A stretch of DNA of 37,208 nucleotides from positions 1 through 37,208 of the forward strand of contig CAZURR010000013.1 in NCBI GenBank assembly GCA_964622715.1. Direction: 5' to 3'. Positions 8,260-15,723 of this stretch are shown here, in pieces. The notes under the pieces were generated by a model that was given only the letters and a program-made list of their open reading frames with translations, was not told the origin of the DNA and ran no database searches. The translations under genes and the position numbers were made by a program. How positions within the stretch are numbered: position 1 is the stretch's first letter; each line of letters starts with the position of its first letter. The stretch is from Hyphomicrobium_A sp964622715 (GTDB lineage: Bacteria; Pseudomonadota; Alphaproteobacteria; Rhizobiales; Hyphomicrobiaceae).

Positions 8260-9717
8260 TTAGCCTTGACCTGCGCGCGGGCGCGCGGGAACGAACTGCG
8301 GCGGTTCCTGCGTTTTTGGCGCGGCATCGCTCGCTGGGCTGCTTGCGGGACGTGTTTCGCGATCGTGGGTACCCTCCAAAGTGTTGAGGAAAGTTCGGCA
8401 CCAGTCAAACGCATCCTGCGCACGGATTCCCGCAACGAGAGCCTCGTTGCGCTCCTTGCGTTCTTGAAGGTTCATTTCTAGTGCTATCTTGATGGCATCA
8501 GCCATCTCTTCGACGTTGTAGGGATTGACGAGCAGCGCTTCCGTTAGCTGCTCGGCCGCGCCGGCAAAGCTCGATAGGATCAGAACGCCTGGATCGTTCG
8601 GGTCCTGAGCTGCGACGTATTCTTTTGCCACAAGGTTCATACCGTCGCGCAGCGGAGTGACGAAACCGATGCGGGAATTTCGAAATATGTCGACGAGCAT
8701 ACGGCGCGGCGTCGAGCGGTGGATATACTGGATTGGCACCCAATCGAGTTCGCCAAACTTACCGTTGATCGTTCCCGACAACGTTTCCAGCTCCTTGCGG
8801 ATGTCGGCGTAGGCGACGACACTTTCGCGCGTCGGCGGCGCAAACTGCGAAAGATTAACGTGGCGGCGGTAGTCGGGGTACTTCTCCAGGAATCGGCCGA
8901 ATGCGCGGAATTTCTGCGGTAGGCCCTTTGTGTAGTCAAGCCGATCAACGCCGATCAGGCGTGTGGTCGAGAGCGGCGGCTCTCGGCTCTTCTTAGGTCT
9001 CGACCCAAGGAAGGAATCCATGTCGATTCCGACCGGGAAACTCGCCGTAAAAAGTTGTCGATCGAAGGCCCTTATCCGGCCGTCCTGCATAACTTGACCC
9101 AATCGGCCATCCAGGAAGAAGTGGTCAAGATTTGTGACGTCGACGCGCGTTTGCAAACCGACGAGATCGTAGGCTGCAAGGCCTCGGGCAAGCTCTTTAT
9201 GTTCGGGGATCGACAGGAGATTTTGTGCCCCTGGCACCGGGATGTGCAGAAAAAATCCAATCGGGTTTTGCACACCAAGCTTGCGCAACTCCATTCCCAG
9301 CGGGATCATGTGATAGTCGTGCACCCAGATCGTATCGTCTGGTCTTAAGTGCGGCTGCAGCGCGCGCGCGAAGCGCCGGTTGACCTCCAGGTAGCTGTTG
9401 TAATAACCGGCCTCGAACTGGGCCAGATCGAGCCGCGAGTGGAACACGGGCCATATCACCCCGTTCGCGTAGCCGAGATAGTAGTCCTTGTATTCACGGG
9501 AGCTGAGCGGGATGGTGACGAAGGTGGTCGTGCCGTCCTCGACCACATTCGCAGCAGCGTTTGCTTCATCAGCCTTGTCGACAATCTTACCGCTCCACCC
9601 CAGCCACAAGCCCGGGCGGGTGCGCAGCAAGTCTGCGATGGCGATAGCAACACCGCCAGCCTGAGCCGCTTTACTGAGATCAACGACCCGGTTCGAGGCC
9701 AGCACTATCCGACCCAT
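8260..9717 (-). CDS. otsA: Trehalose-6-phosphate synthase (GT20)
   Basis: 485 residues, typical OtsA length. It has the N-terminal strand GRIVLASNRVV with the Gly-Gly pair at 21-22, WVHDYHM at 131-137, GFFLHIP at 154-160, GVDRLDYTKG at 256-265 (Arg/Lys that contact donor phosphates) and RDGMNLVAKEY at 357-367. It transfers glucose from a nucleotide sugar to glucose-6-phosphate, giving trehalose-6-phosphate in the cytoplasm. The start is set at MGRIV; an upstream in-frame codon at 9744 would add nine residues with no counterpart in the family. The GH15 gene ends 135 bases upstream and the kinase gene lies 246 bases downstream. The C-terminal 35 residues are low-complexity. Confidence 0.95.
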   Translation of the reverse strand: MGRIVLASNRVVDLSKAAQAGGVAIAIADLLRTRPGLWLGWSGKIVDKADEANAAANVVEDGTTTFVTIPLSSREYKDYYLGYANGVIWPVFHSRLDLAQFEAGYYNSYLEVNRRFARALQPHLRPDDTIWVHDYHMIPLGMELRKLGVQNPIGFFLHIPVPGAQNLLSIPEHKELARGLAAYDLVGLQTRVDVTNLDHFFLDGRLGQVMQDGRIRAFDRQLFTASFPVGIDMDSFLGSRPKKSREPPLSTTRLIGVDRLDYTKGLPQKFRAFGRFLEKYPDYRRHVNLSQFAPPTRESVVAYADIRKELETLSGTINGKFGELDWVPIQYIHRSTPRRMLVDIFRNSRIGFVTPLRDGMNLVAKEYVAAQDPNDPGVLILSSFAGAAEQLTEALLVNPYNVEEMADAIKIALEMNLQERKERNEALVAGIRAQDAFDWCRTFLNTLEGTHDRETRPASSPASDAAPKTQEPPQFVPARPRAGQG

Positions 9718-9852
9718 GACACTCCTGCCGATTATCGCCAACACTATAGCAGCTCTTGTCGCGGAGCGGGCGAATTCGCAGCCTCTTTATCAATCAATCA
9801 TTTATTGGTTCTTATAGTTGCTGTTGCGAGGTCTGCGGGCCCCAATTTCAGT

Positions 9853-11679
9853 TTATGCCGAGCCGTTTTGGGGCGTTGACCACGCGTCCTCCCAGCTACG
9901 CGAAACCATTATCCCAGTATTGATAATTCCAGCCATGCAGTAGGTCTGTGGCACGTTTCCCCATAGCTGGCCCGTTTCGGGATGAATGTCTTCGCTGAGG
10001 ATCCCAAAGGAATTTCGCCGCGACAGGATGTCGGTGAAAATTTCTCTTGCTTTCTCTTGTTCGCCAACCGCAGCAAGCGCGTCCGCATACCAGAATTGAC
10101 ACACGAGGAACGCGGTTTCCGGTGCGCCAAAATCATCCTCCGCAGTGTAGCGCATGATGAATCCGTTGCGGTTCAATTCCTTGCCAATGACCGCGCATGT
10201 CTTACGGAAACGTTCATCGGTCGCCGGCAGAAGACCTAAGTCCGGCAAGAGCAGCACGCTTGCATCTAGATCGTCATGATCGAGCGCTCCGGCAAGTGCG
10301 CCCCAACGCTCGCTCCATGCGCGTTTAAGGATATCGCTGCGTAACTTGTCGGCGTGACCCATCCAGTAGGCTGCGCGGTCTTTCAGGCCCAGCATACTCG
10401 CAACGCGGGCAAGGCGGTCGCACGCGACCCAGCACATCGTTGCCGAGTGCGTGTGTATACGCTGACGTCCCCGATACTCCCAAGGACCGGCGTCGGGTTC
10501 AAGATATAGGCGTCGCGCTTGATGCCCCAAGGGTTCCATGCGGCGGAATAAAAACTCATTACCCATGCGCGGCAGCCGCTCGTCGATGAACATCTGAGAG
10601 ATCGCAAGCACCACGCTGCCATAGGCGTCGTGCTGCAATTGTTCGGAGGCCGCATTTCCGATGCGCACCGGGCCCATGTTTTGGAAGCCGGTGAGGTCGG
10701 TGGCGATATGCTCCTCCAGCGGATCATCGTGAATGATGCCGTAGACCGGACGCAACGACCGTTCGATGTCGACAGCAATGGTCGCGATGAAATTAAGATA
10801 CGACTCCATCGTCTCGGTCGCGCCCAAGCGGTTGAGCGCGCGGACTACGAAATAGGCGTCCCGCAGCCAGCAGAACCGATAATCCCAGTTGCGTTGTGTA
10901 TTGGGCGCTTCAGGAATCGATGTCGTATGCGCGGCGATAATCGCCCCCGTCTCTTCGAAATGGCATAATCTCAAGGTGATCGCCGCTCGAATTATCGCAG
11001 ATTGCCATTCGAGCGGTGTGCCAAGCCCGCGTACCCAAAAATGCCAGTAGTTGTGTGTGAGCTCAAGGAATTCGCGAGAGACAGTATCGACGGCGGCCTG
11101 GAGTGGCTCGTCAGATCCAAGAATGAGCGTCAAAGGTCGCGTCAGGGCGAACGGAGTTTCGTTTGCGATGTAAGACAGCGGTGCATCGGTCGTAAGCCGC
11201 AGGACGTTCGCACCACCCTCGAAGCGCATGTGATTGGAGCCGATGGCATGGAAATCGCACGGCTTTCCGTAGTCGAAGGTCGGCCTCAGCCGGATGGCGA
11301 TGCGCGGCACGCCACGGACCGGCTCGATTCGGCGCAGAATCTGTGCGGGATGGAAAGCGCGCTCAAACCGCATGAAGCGCGGCGCGAAATCCGTAACTTT
11401 GACCGCATTGCCGTTTCCATCTTCAAGGATCGTCTGGATGATTGCCGTGTTGCGCACGTAGGCCGATGCTGCCTTCGTCTGGCCGTCGAGCACGACATCG
11501 CAGAATCCCTTATCATCGTCGCCCGAAAGCAGGTGCGAGAAGACAGGGTCAGAATCGAGTCGGGGAAAGCACCACCAGACGATGCGCCCTTTAGAATCGA
11601 TTAGTGCTGCCACGCGGCCATTACCGATTGGCGCAATGTCGAGACCGTTTGGCGGCTGAGGGCTCAATTCTTTGGCCAT
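9853..11679 (-). CDS. Glycoside hydrolase family 15 protein (glucoamylase/trehalase-like)
   Basis: 608 residues without a signal peptide, so probably cytoplasmic. An N-terminal beta-sandwich (about 10-215, with GRIVWWCFPRLDSDPVF) precedes an (alpha/alpha)6 barrel. The barrel carries NWDYRFCWLRDAYF at 264-277, GPWEYRG at 398-404 (Glu401, likely general acid) and GILSEDIHPETG at 559-570 (Glu563, likely general base). These are the conserved GH15 positions. The family includes glucoamylases, dextran glucosidases and some trehalases. The trehalose context suggests trehalose or another alpha-glucoside as substrate, but that is inference. It appears to be the first gene of the minus-strand block. 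Confidence 0.88.
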   Translation of the reverse strand: MAKELSPQPPNGLDIAPIGNGRVAALIDSKGRIVWWCFPRLDSDPVFSHLLSGDDDKGFCDVVLDGQTKAASAYVRNTAIIQTILEDGNGNAVKVTDFAPRFMRFERAFHPAQILRRIEPVRGVPRIAIRLRPTFDYGKPCDFHAIGSNHMRFEGGANVLRLTTDAPLSYIANETPFALTRPLTLILGSDEPLQAAVDTVSREFLELTHNYWHFWVRGLGTPLEWQSAIIRAAITLRLCHFEETGAIIAAHTTSIPEAPNTQRNWDYRFCWLRDAYFVVRALNRLGATETMESYLNFIATIAVDIERSLRPVYGIIHDDPLEEHIATDLTGFQNMGPVRIGNAASEQLQHDAYGSVVLAISQMFIDERLPRMGNEFLFRRMEPLGHQARRLYLEPDAGPWEYRGRQRIHTHSATMCWVACDRLARVASMLGLKDRAAYWMGHADKLRSDILKRAWSERWGALAGALDHDDLDASVLLLPDLGLLPATDERFRKTCAVIGKELNRNGFIMRYTAEDDFGAPETAFLVCQFWYADALAAVGEQEKAREIFTDILSRRNSFGILSEDIHPETGQLWGNVPQTYCMAGIINTGIMVSRSWEDAWSTPQNGSA

Positions 11680-12054
11680 TGCGCCTCTCGAATCGGGGTT
11701 TGATTGAGCAGGAAATGCGCGGGCGGCGTTGGTCTAGGTACTCGCGATCGGCGATAGTAAGGGCACTCGGCCGTTTAGGGCTTACAGGCGCAACTGTCCA
11801 GGCTGGTTGTGGAATAGGGTGTAGATGGGCAAGCCCCACCAAATGCTGGGGCTGTCGTTCGGTGCTCGCATTGCGGAGAAGAGGGCGCCAAACAGTGGTC
11901 GACACGGGGTGGCGCGCAAAGCGAGTTTCTAGAACTCTCCGGCGTGCCACCGGGCCAACAGCGCCGAATACGCAAGAACCAATTCTCGGCGCTGCCGTCC
12001 ACATAAGCGGAAAAGTGTTGCTACAAAGCAAACGACATCCGGGCAGCGTGGGTG
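11680..12054. other. Intergenic stretch without recognisable gene
   Basis: Open frames exist on both strands here and run into the neighbouring genes, but their translations are Arg/Pro-rich and unlike any family I know. The stretch should hold the promoter of the GH15/trehalose block; I cannot single out its -35 and -10 boxes with confidence. Confidence 0.5.
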
Positions 12055-12990
12055 TCAGCGTTTGCCGTCGTCGGGGTTCTCGCGCGGGCGCAACAGCCAG
12101 CCGATCAGTGGCAGCAGCAAGGTATGCGGGAGAATGCGCAGGGCGATCGCCATGATCGTGTTCGTGATTCCCGGTACGATGAGGCAACGTCCCAGAACGT
12201 AACCGCTATAGGCGGAATTGGCCGTGCGCTCGGGGCTGAGCGCTGGGAGCAGCAGCCGGTAGAAGGACGATTCAGCGCCCATTGCTTCGTGAAAGGAGGT
12301 ATCGACGGGCCCGGGAGCAATGACCGTCAATCGCACGCCTTCGCCCGCGCTTTCGCGGGCTGCCGCTTCGGTAAGCGAGATCACATAGGCCTTGCTCGCG
12401 TAATAGGCTGCCTGGTATGGCCCTGCCGCGAGGCCACCGAGAGAGGCAACGTTGAGAATGCCGCCGCGACCGCGCTCCAGCATGGCCGGTAGGGCGTGAT
12501 GCATCAATCGCGTCAGGGCCGTCACGTTGAGATCGAGGAGATGTACAACCTCCTTCTCGTCGTGGGATTCAAAGCGCCCTGATAAACCAATGCCCGCCGA
12601 ATTGACCAAGACGTCCAGATAGTAGCCACGTTCGCACAATTGTGCGTCGAGGGCCCGGGGTGTGTTTGGGTCGGTGATGTCGATGGCGATTGCGTGCGCC
12701 TTAACACCAAAGTCGCGCTCGATTGCAGCCGCGGCATCCAGAAGCGCGCCGTTATTGCGCGCGATGATCGCAATATCATGCCCGGCCTTGGCAAAGCGCC
12801 GCGCCAGCGCAAGACCAATCCCGCGCGATCCGCCGGTCACAACAACCGCTGGCTCTAAATCGGCGACAGCGTGCAAGGCGGCGGCGGAAGGGTGTGCATA
12901 GCGCGCGATCCACCTGTCAATCACGCGCGCGAAGACGCCGGGCCTGTTAGATTCAGTCGGATTTGGAATCTGCGCCACGCAGCGCCTCAT
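12055..12990 (-). CDS. SDR-family NAD(P)-dependent oxidoreductase
   Basis: 311 residues. A Rossmann fold starts at about 48 with the cofactor motif TGGSRGIG at 52-59, then NSAG at 130-133. The catalytic set is Ser183 (in NVASLGG), Tyr196 and Lys200 (YYASK). PGPVDTSF is the usual post-catalytic segment. The first 45 residues are an N-terminal extension beyond the classical SDR core. A hydrophobic stretch near the C-terminus (about 280-302) could be a membrane-associating helix. The substrate is unknown. It is a single gene on the minus strand. The start at 12988-12990 is the first in-frame ATG; a later start would remove part of the extension. Confidence 0.85.
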   Translation of the reverse strand: MRRCVAQIPNPTESNRPGVFARVIDRWIARYAHPSAAALHAVADLEPAVVVTGGSRGIGLALARRFAKAGHDIAIIARNNGALLDAAAAIERDFGVKAHAIAIDITDPNTPRALDAQLCERGYYLDVLVNSAGIGLSGRFESHDEKEVVHLLDLNVTALTRLMHHALPAMLERGRGGILNVASLGGLAAGPYQAAYYASKAYVISLTEAAARESAGEGVRLTVIAPGPVDTSFHEAMGAESSFYRLLLPALSPERTANSAYSGYVLGRCLIVPGITNTIMAIALRILPHTLLLPLIGWLLRPRENPDDGKR

Positions 12991-13015
12991 GAAAGTATAG
13001 GGTGAGATCTTTGAT

Positions 13016-13088
13016 GCCGCTAGAAGGACTCCAACCTCCAGCCCCGTGACTACGAATCACGCTTTCTACCATCGAGCAACAACCATTT
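13016..13088 (-). pseudogene. Degenerate tRNA-Thr(CGT)-like sequence
   Basis: The minus strand carries a diverged copy of the 3' two thirds of the intact tRNA-Thr at 13825-13897. The anticodon arm is CGTGA-TTCGTAG-TCACG (loop with CGT), the T-arm is GGAGG-TTGGAGT-CCTTC, and the 3' acceptor strand is TAGCGGC. About 37 of 46 positions match from the anticodon stem onward. The anticodon stem differs from the intact gene by a compensated C-G to G-C swap. The 5' acceptor strand does not pair, half of the D-stem is lost, and the T-loop C56 is G. It is therefore probably not a working tRNA. Confidence 0.6.
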
Positions 13089-13171
13089 CACGGGCGTCGT
13101 GGCTCAGTTGCTCGTCATGCGCTCAGCGATTTTAAACTTACTAACAAGGCTTTGGGCGCGCAAAAGAACAA

Positions 13172-13205
13172 CGGCCCTGCTGGTTTTTAGAAGCCAGCAA
13201 GGCCG
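13172..13205. repeat. Strong hairpin in the gene-poor region
   Basis: CGGCC-C-TGCTGG at 13172-13183 pairs with CCAGCA-A-GGCCG at 13194-13205, twelve stem positions with one C/A mismatch and a 10-base loop. On the minus strand it is followed by GTTGTTCTTTT, so a weak minus-strand terminator for the upstream small ORF is possible. No T-run follows on the plus strand. Confidence 0.45.
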
Positions 13206-13365
13206 CAGTTTCGAATGGAGACCGCAAATGAAGTGGAGACTCGACCTCTGGAGGAACGCAAGGCCGGGCTTTCCCGTAGAGCCAGTGTGCAGGTGTGGCG
13301 TTAACAGTCTGTAACCGCCGGCTCGCGAGCTGTTGAGTGGCTTGGTTGCGGGACTGTACCCGTGG

Positions 13366-13542
13366 TCAGCTCATGTCTTTGTCTGACAACAGTCCGAGCT
13401 TGATGAGTTGGTCACGCGTTATAGCACTGTCCTCCAACAGCTTCTCAGAGGCTTGCTTCCGCTGCGCCAGCGCCTCCTCGGCAAATTTCAAAAGTTCACT
13501 CATGGTTGGTATTGGCGGGCCCATGGTCAATCCCCCGGTCAT
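13366..13542 (-). CDS. Small hypothetical protein
   Basis: 58 residues from an ATG preceded by GAGG five bases upstream. The frame extends further upstream, but this start has the best ribosome-binding site. The N-terminal part is Gly/Pro/Thr-rich. The rest (from MSELLKFAEEALAQ) is a charged, Glu/Lys/Leu-rich stretch that should form an amphipathic helix, ending LGLLSDKDMS. The composition is more protein-like than other frames in this gene-poor region. I do not recognise a family. It lies between the degenerate and intact tRNA-Thr sequences. Confidence 0.4.
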   Translation of the reverse strand: MTGGLTMGPPIPTMSELLKFAEEALAQRKQASEKLLEDSAITRDQLIKLGLLSDKDMS

Positions 13543-13821
13543 GTTCGCCTCGCATAGATGAATATGAGATACTGAGACCGGGCAGAAGTATGGCGAACGT
13601 TCTATCCCCGCCTTCTTGCGCAATCAGACGTTTAGGTTTGCTCTCGCGAAAGTTGTGACCGGCAGTGCTCTTGCCCAAACATGAGCGAGCATGCCCACCA
13701 ACAGTCAGGGCGTGCGGTACGCAACAGCTTCCATACTAGGTTTCTTTTTGGGTCCAACCTTTAGGCAGACCCAAGTGGATCACGGAAGCCAGGTTGTTGA
13801 TTTGGCTGATTTGAATGTCGC
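13543..13821. other. Short intergenic stretch, nothing recognisable
   Basis: Between the small hypothetical gene and tRNA-Thr I find no further gene, repeat or clear signal. Its role, if any, is as the 3' flank of the tRNA. Confidence 0.4.
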
Positions 13822-13897
13822 TGGTGCCGCAAGAGGGACTCGAACCCCCGACCCCGTCATTACGAATGACGTGCTCTACCAACTGAGCTATTGCGGC
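13822..13897 (-). tRNA. tRNA-Thr (anticodon CGT)
   Basis: A complete 73-nt cloverleaf plus encoded CCA on the minus strand. The 7-bp acceptor stem is GCCGCAA/TTGCGGC with discriminator A at 13825. The D-arm is GCTC-AGTTGGTA-GAGC, the anticodon arm is CGTCA-TTCGTAA-TGACG with CGT at positions 34-36, and the T-arm is GGGGG-TTCGAGT-CCCTC. It decodes ACG. It lies 88 bases downstream of the hemY-like gene on the same strand. Confidence 0.97.
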
Positions 13898-13985
13898 TTT
13901 GCGTGCTGACGTTAGCGCGGAGGGATACCCCTCGCCATCGCCGAATGCAAGATGCAGTTCCAGGCCGCCCAAACGAGAAGTGCGC

Positions 13986-15710
13986 TCACGCGCGCTGAGG
14001 CCGTAGCGGTGGGCCAACGTCGTCCTGATCGCTCGTTTCTGGCCCGGGATCGTCAGGAGCGTGGGGCGCAACGAAGTTAGGCGGACCGTCTTTTCGAGCA
14101 GGCTCATTGCGGAATTTGCGACGTCGGTTGAACTCCGTATGGCTCTCGCTGTCCTCGGGTGGAGCAGGCGCGGAAACACCAGCCTCTCCAACCAGGCTCG
14201 GGGCAGGTTTGGTCTTTTCGTTTGCTGTGGGTTCTCGTTTGGCCGTTTTTCTTTTCTCTTCTTCGGATTCTGCCGCTTGCAGGGGCACCACCTCGATCGT
14301 CTCAGGCATATCGGCAGCCGCCGTCTTGGCGGGAATGTTCTCACCAGGAGCCACTACCTCGCGGGGTGCACCCAGCGTCACCAGTTCTTCGAGCTTACTC
14401 GCGAGAACCTCGCCTTCGCGCTTTTCGATCGGCTCGACCGGTACGCGCCAGCGGAAGGAATCGAGCGCTCCGGTCACTGGCGAAACCGGCGACCAATGTT
14501 CTGCGACGACACCGTCGGCCGTCCATGCGGGGTCACGCGGTGCGTTCACTGCTCGCGCGAGCCATTCGCGCACGCGGCCCTTGTCGCCGTGCTCCTCGCC
14601 TTCGATACGCGCCATAAGCGTTGCCACGCGCTGCGTCATGCGGCCGTCGAGCAGCGGCTTTAGGGCGATACGCGCGTCGTCAAATTGATGCGCCTCTATA
14701 GCTGCGGTAGCCACCGCGACCGGTCCTTCGATCGAGTTGGGCGCCAAGGCGGCGAGCTGCTTCACACGATCGAGCCGGTCGCGCGGGCTGTCACCGATTC
14801 GCGCGTACGCGTACATGTTGGCCAAGTCGGGGTGCGGTGAGCGGCTCCACGTCTTTTGCAGAATCTTGGCAGCGCGCGGCGTGTTTCCGCGAGCCGCGAG
14901 CAATCGGCCTGCGATGGTTGCCGCCGGAACAAGATCAGGTGCAAGGCCGTTGGCTTCGACCGCTAGGTGCAGCGCGCGATTTGGATCATCCTCTTCGGCA
15001 GCCTGGGCTTGTGCGGTCAGCAATACCGCGCGGCGACGATCGGCCTTCGCGCGCTCGATGTGGCCATGTTTGCGCGCAATGCTGAGTGTGTCGAGCGCGC
15101 CGGCCCAATCGCGCTGACGGCACTGCAAGTCGAACAGTGCGTCGACGGCCCAGTCCAACTTCGGATTCAACCCAACGGCGCGCTCGGTAAAGTGTCGTGC
15201 GGCTTCGGTTTCGCCGACCCGTTGGGCTTCGAGGTAAAGGCCTCTCAGTCCAAGCTGTTCGGTATCGGGCGAGGCCAGCATCGCCTCAAAGATGCGCCGG
15301 GCGGTTGTGGGGTCGCCGGAAAGTTGGGCAGCATGCGCGCGCAGCAGGTGCGTCAGTGGCTCATTTGGCAGAGTCTTTCGCGCCTGAATCGCGGAGCGTG
15401 TCGCGGCGGCTCTGTCACCGGCGCCAAGTGCGATCATCCCGCTCGACAGCGCCTCTAGGCCGCGTTGTTGTCGCCGCCTTGTCAAGAAATTGCCCACGCT
15501 TGCTGGGCTGTACCAGATGTGGCGCACTACTGACCACACAAGCAGGGCCGCGATGAATAGAACGGCAAAAATGACGATTGCGCGAAACACGCTCGTCTCG
15601 ATCTGATAGCCCTGCCATTGCACGATCAGCTCGCCCGGCCGGTCGGCGAGCCAGGAGGCGCCTGCTGCAATGAGAGCGACTGTGATCAGAAAGGCAATAA
15701 GACGAAACAT
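13986..15710 (-). CDS. hemY: HemY-like TPR membrane protein
   Basis: 574 residues from the ATG at 15708-15710. Two N-terminal membrane segments (about 4-21 and 42-62) form the HemY_N region, with the link RPGELIVQWQGYQIET between them. A long helical tetratricopeptide-type domain follows (about 80-430, repeated Ala/Leu-rich helices such as LTHLLRAHAAQLSGD). The last 130 residues are a disordered Pro/Glu/Lys-rich tail. The frame is open for 16 more codons upstream, overlapping the mitofilin-like gene, but the membrane anchor starts at MFRLIAFL. It is encoded with hemC and hemD; the biochemical role of this family is unsettled, and it must not be confused with protoporphyrinogen oxidase, which shares the symbol. 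Confidence 0.88.
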   Translation of the reverse strand: MFRLIAFLITVALIAAGASWLADRPGELIVQWQGYQIETSVFRAIVIFAVLFIAALLVWSVVRHIWYSPASVGNFLTRRRQQRGLEALSSGMIALGAGDRAAATRSAIQARKTLPNEPLTHLLRAHAAQLSGDPTTARRIFEAMLASPDTEQLGLRGLYLEAQRVGETEAARHFTERAVGLNPKLDWAVDALFDLQCRQRDWAGALDTLSIARKHGHIERAKADRRRAVLLTAQAQAAEEDDPNRALHLAVEANGLAPDLVPAATIAGRLLAARGNTPRAAKILQKTWSRSPHPDLANMYAYARIGDSPRDRLDRVKQLAALAPNSIEGPVAVATAAIEAHQFDDARIALKPLLDGRMTQRVATLMARIEGEEHGDKGRVREWLARAVNAPRDPAWTADGVVAEHWSPVSPVTGALDSFRWRVPVEPIEKREGEVLASKLEELVTLGAPREVVAPGENIPAKTAAADMPETIEVVPLQAAESEEEKRKTAKREPTANEKTKPAPSLVGEAGVSAPAPPEDSESHTEFNRRRKFRNEPARKDGPPNFVAPHAPDDPGPETSDQDDVGPPLRPQRA

Positions 15711-15723
15711 GCGTGCCGCACCC

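Noticed and set aside
11604..12187. Open frames on both strands between the GH15 and SDR genes
   Set aside because: They overlap the ends of real genes and have compositions typical of out-of-frame high-GC sequence.
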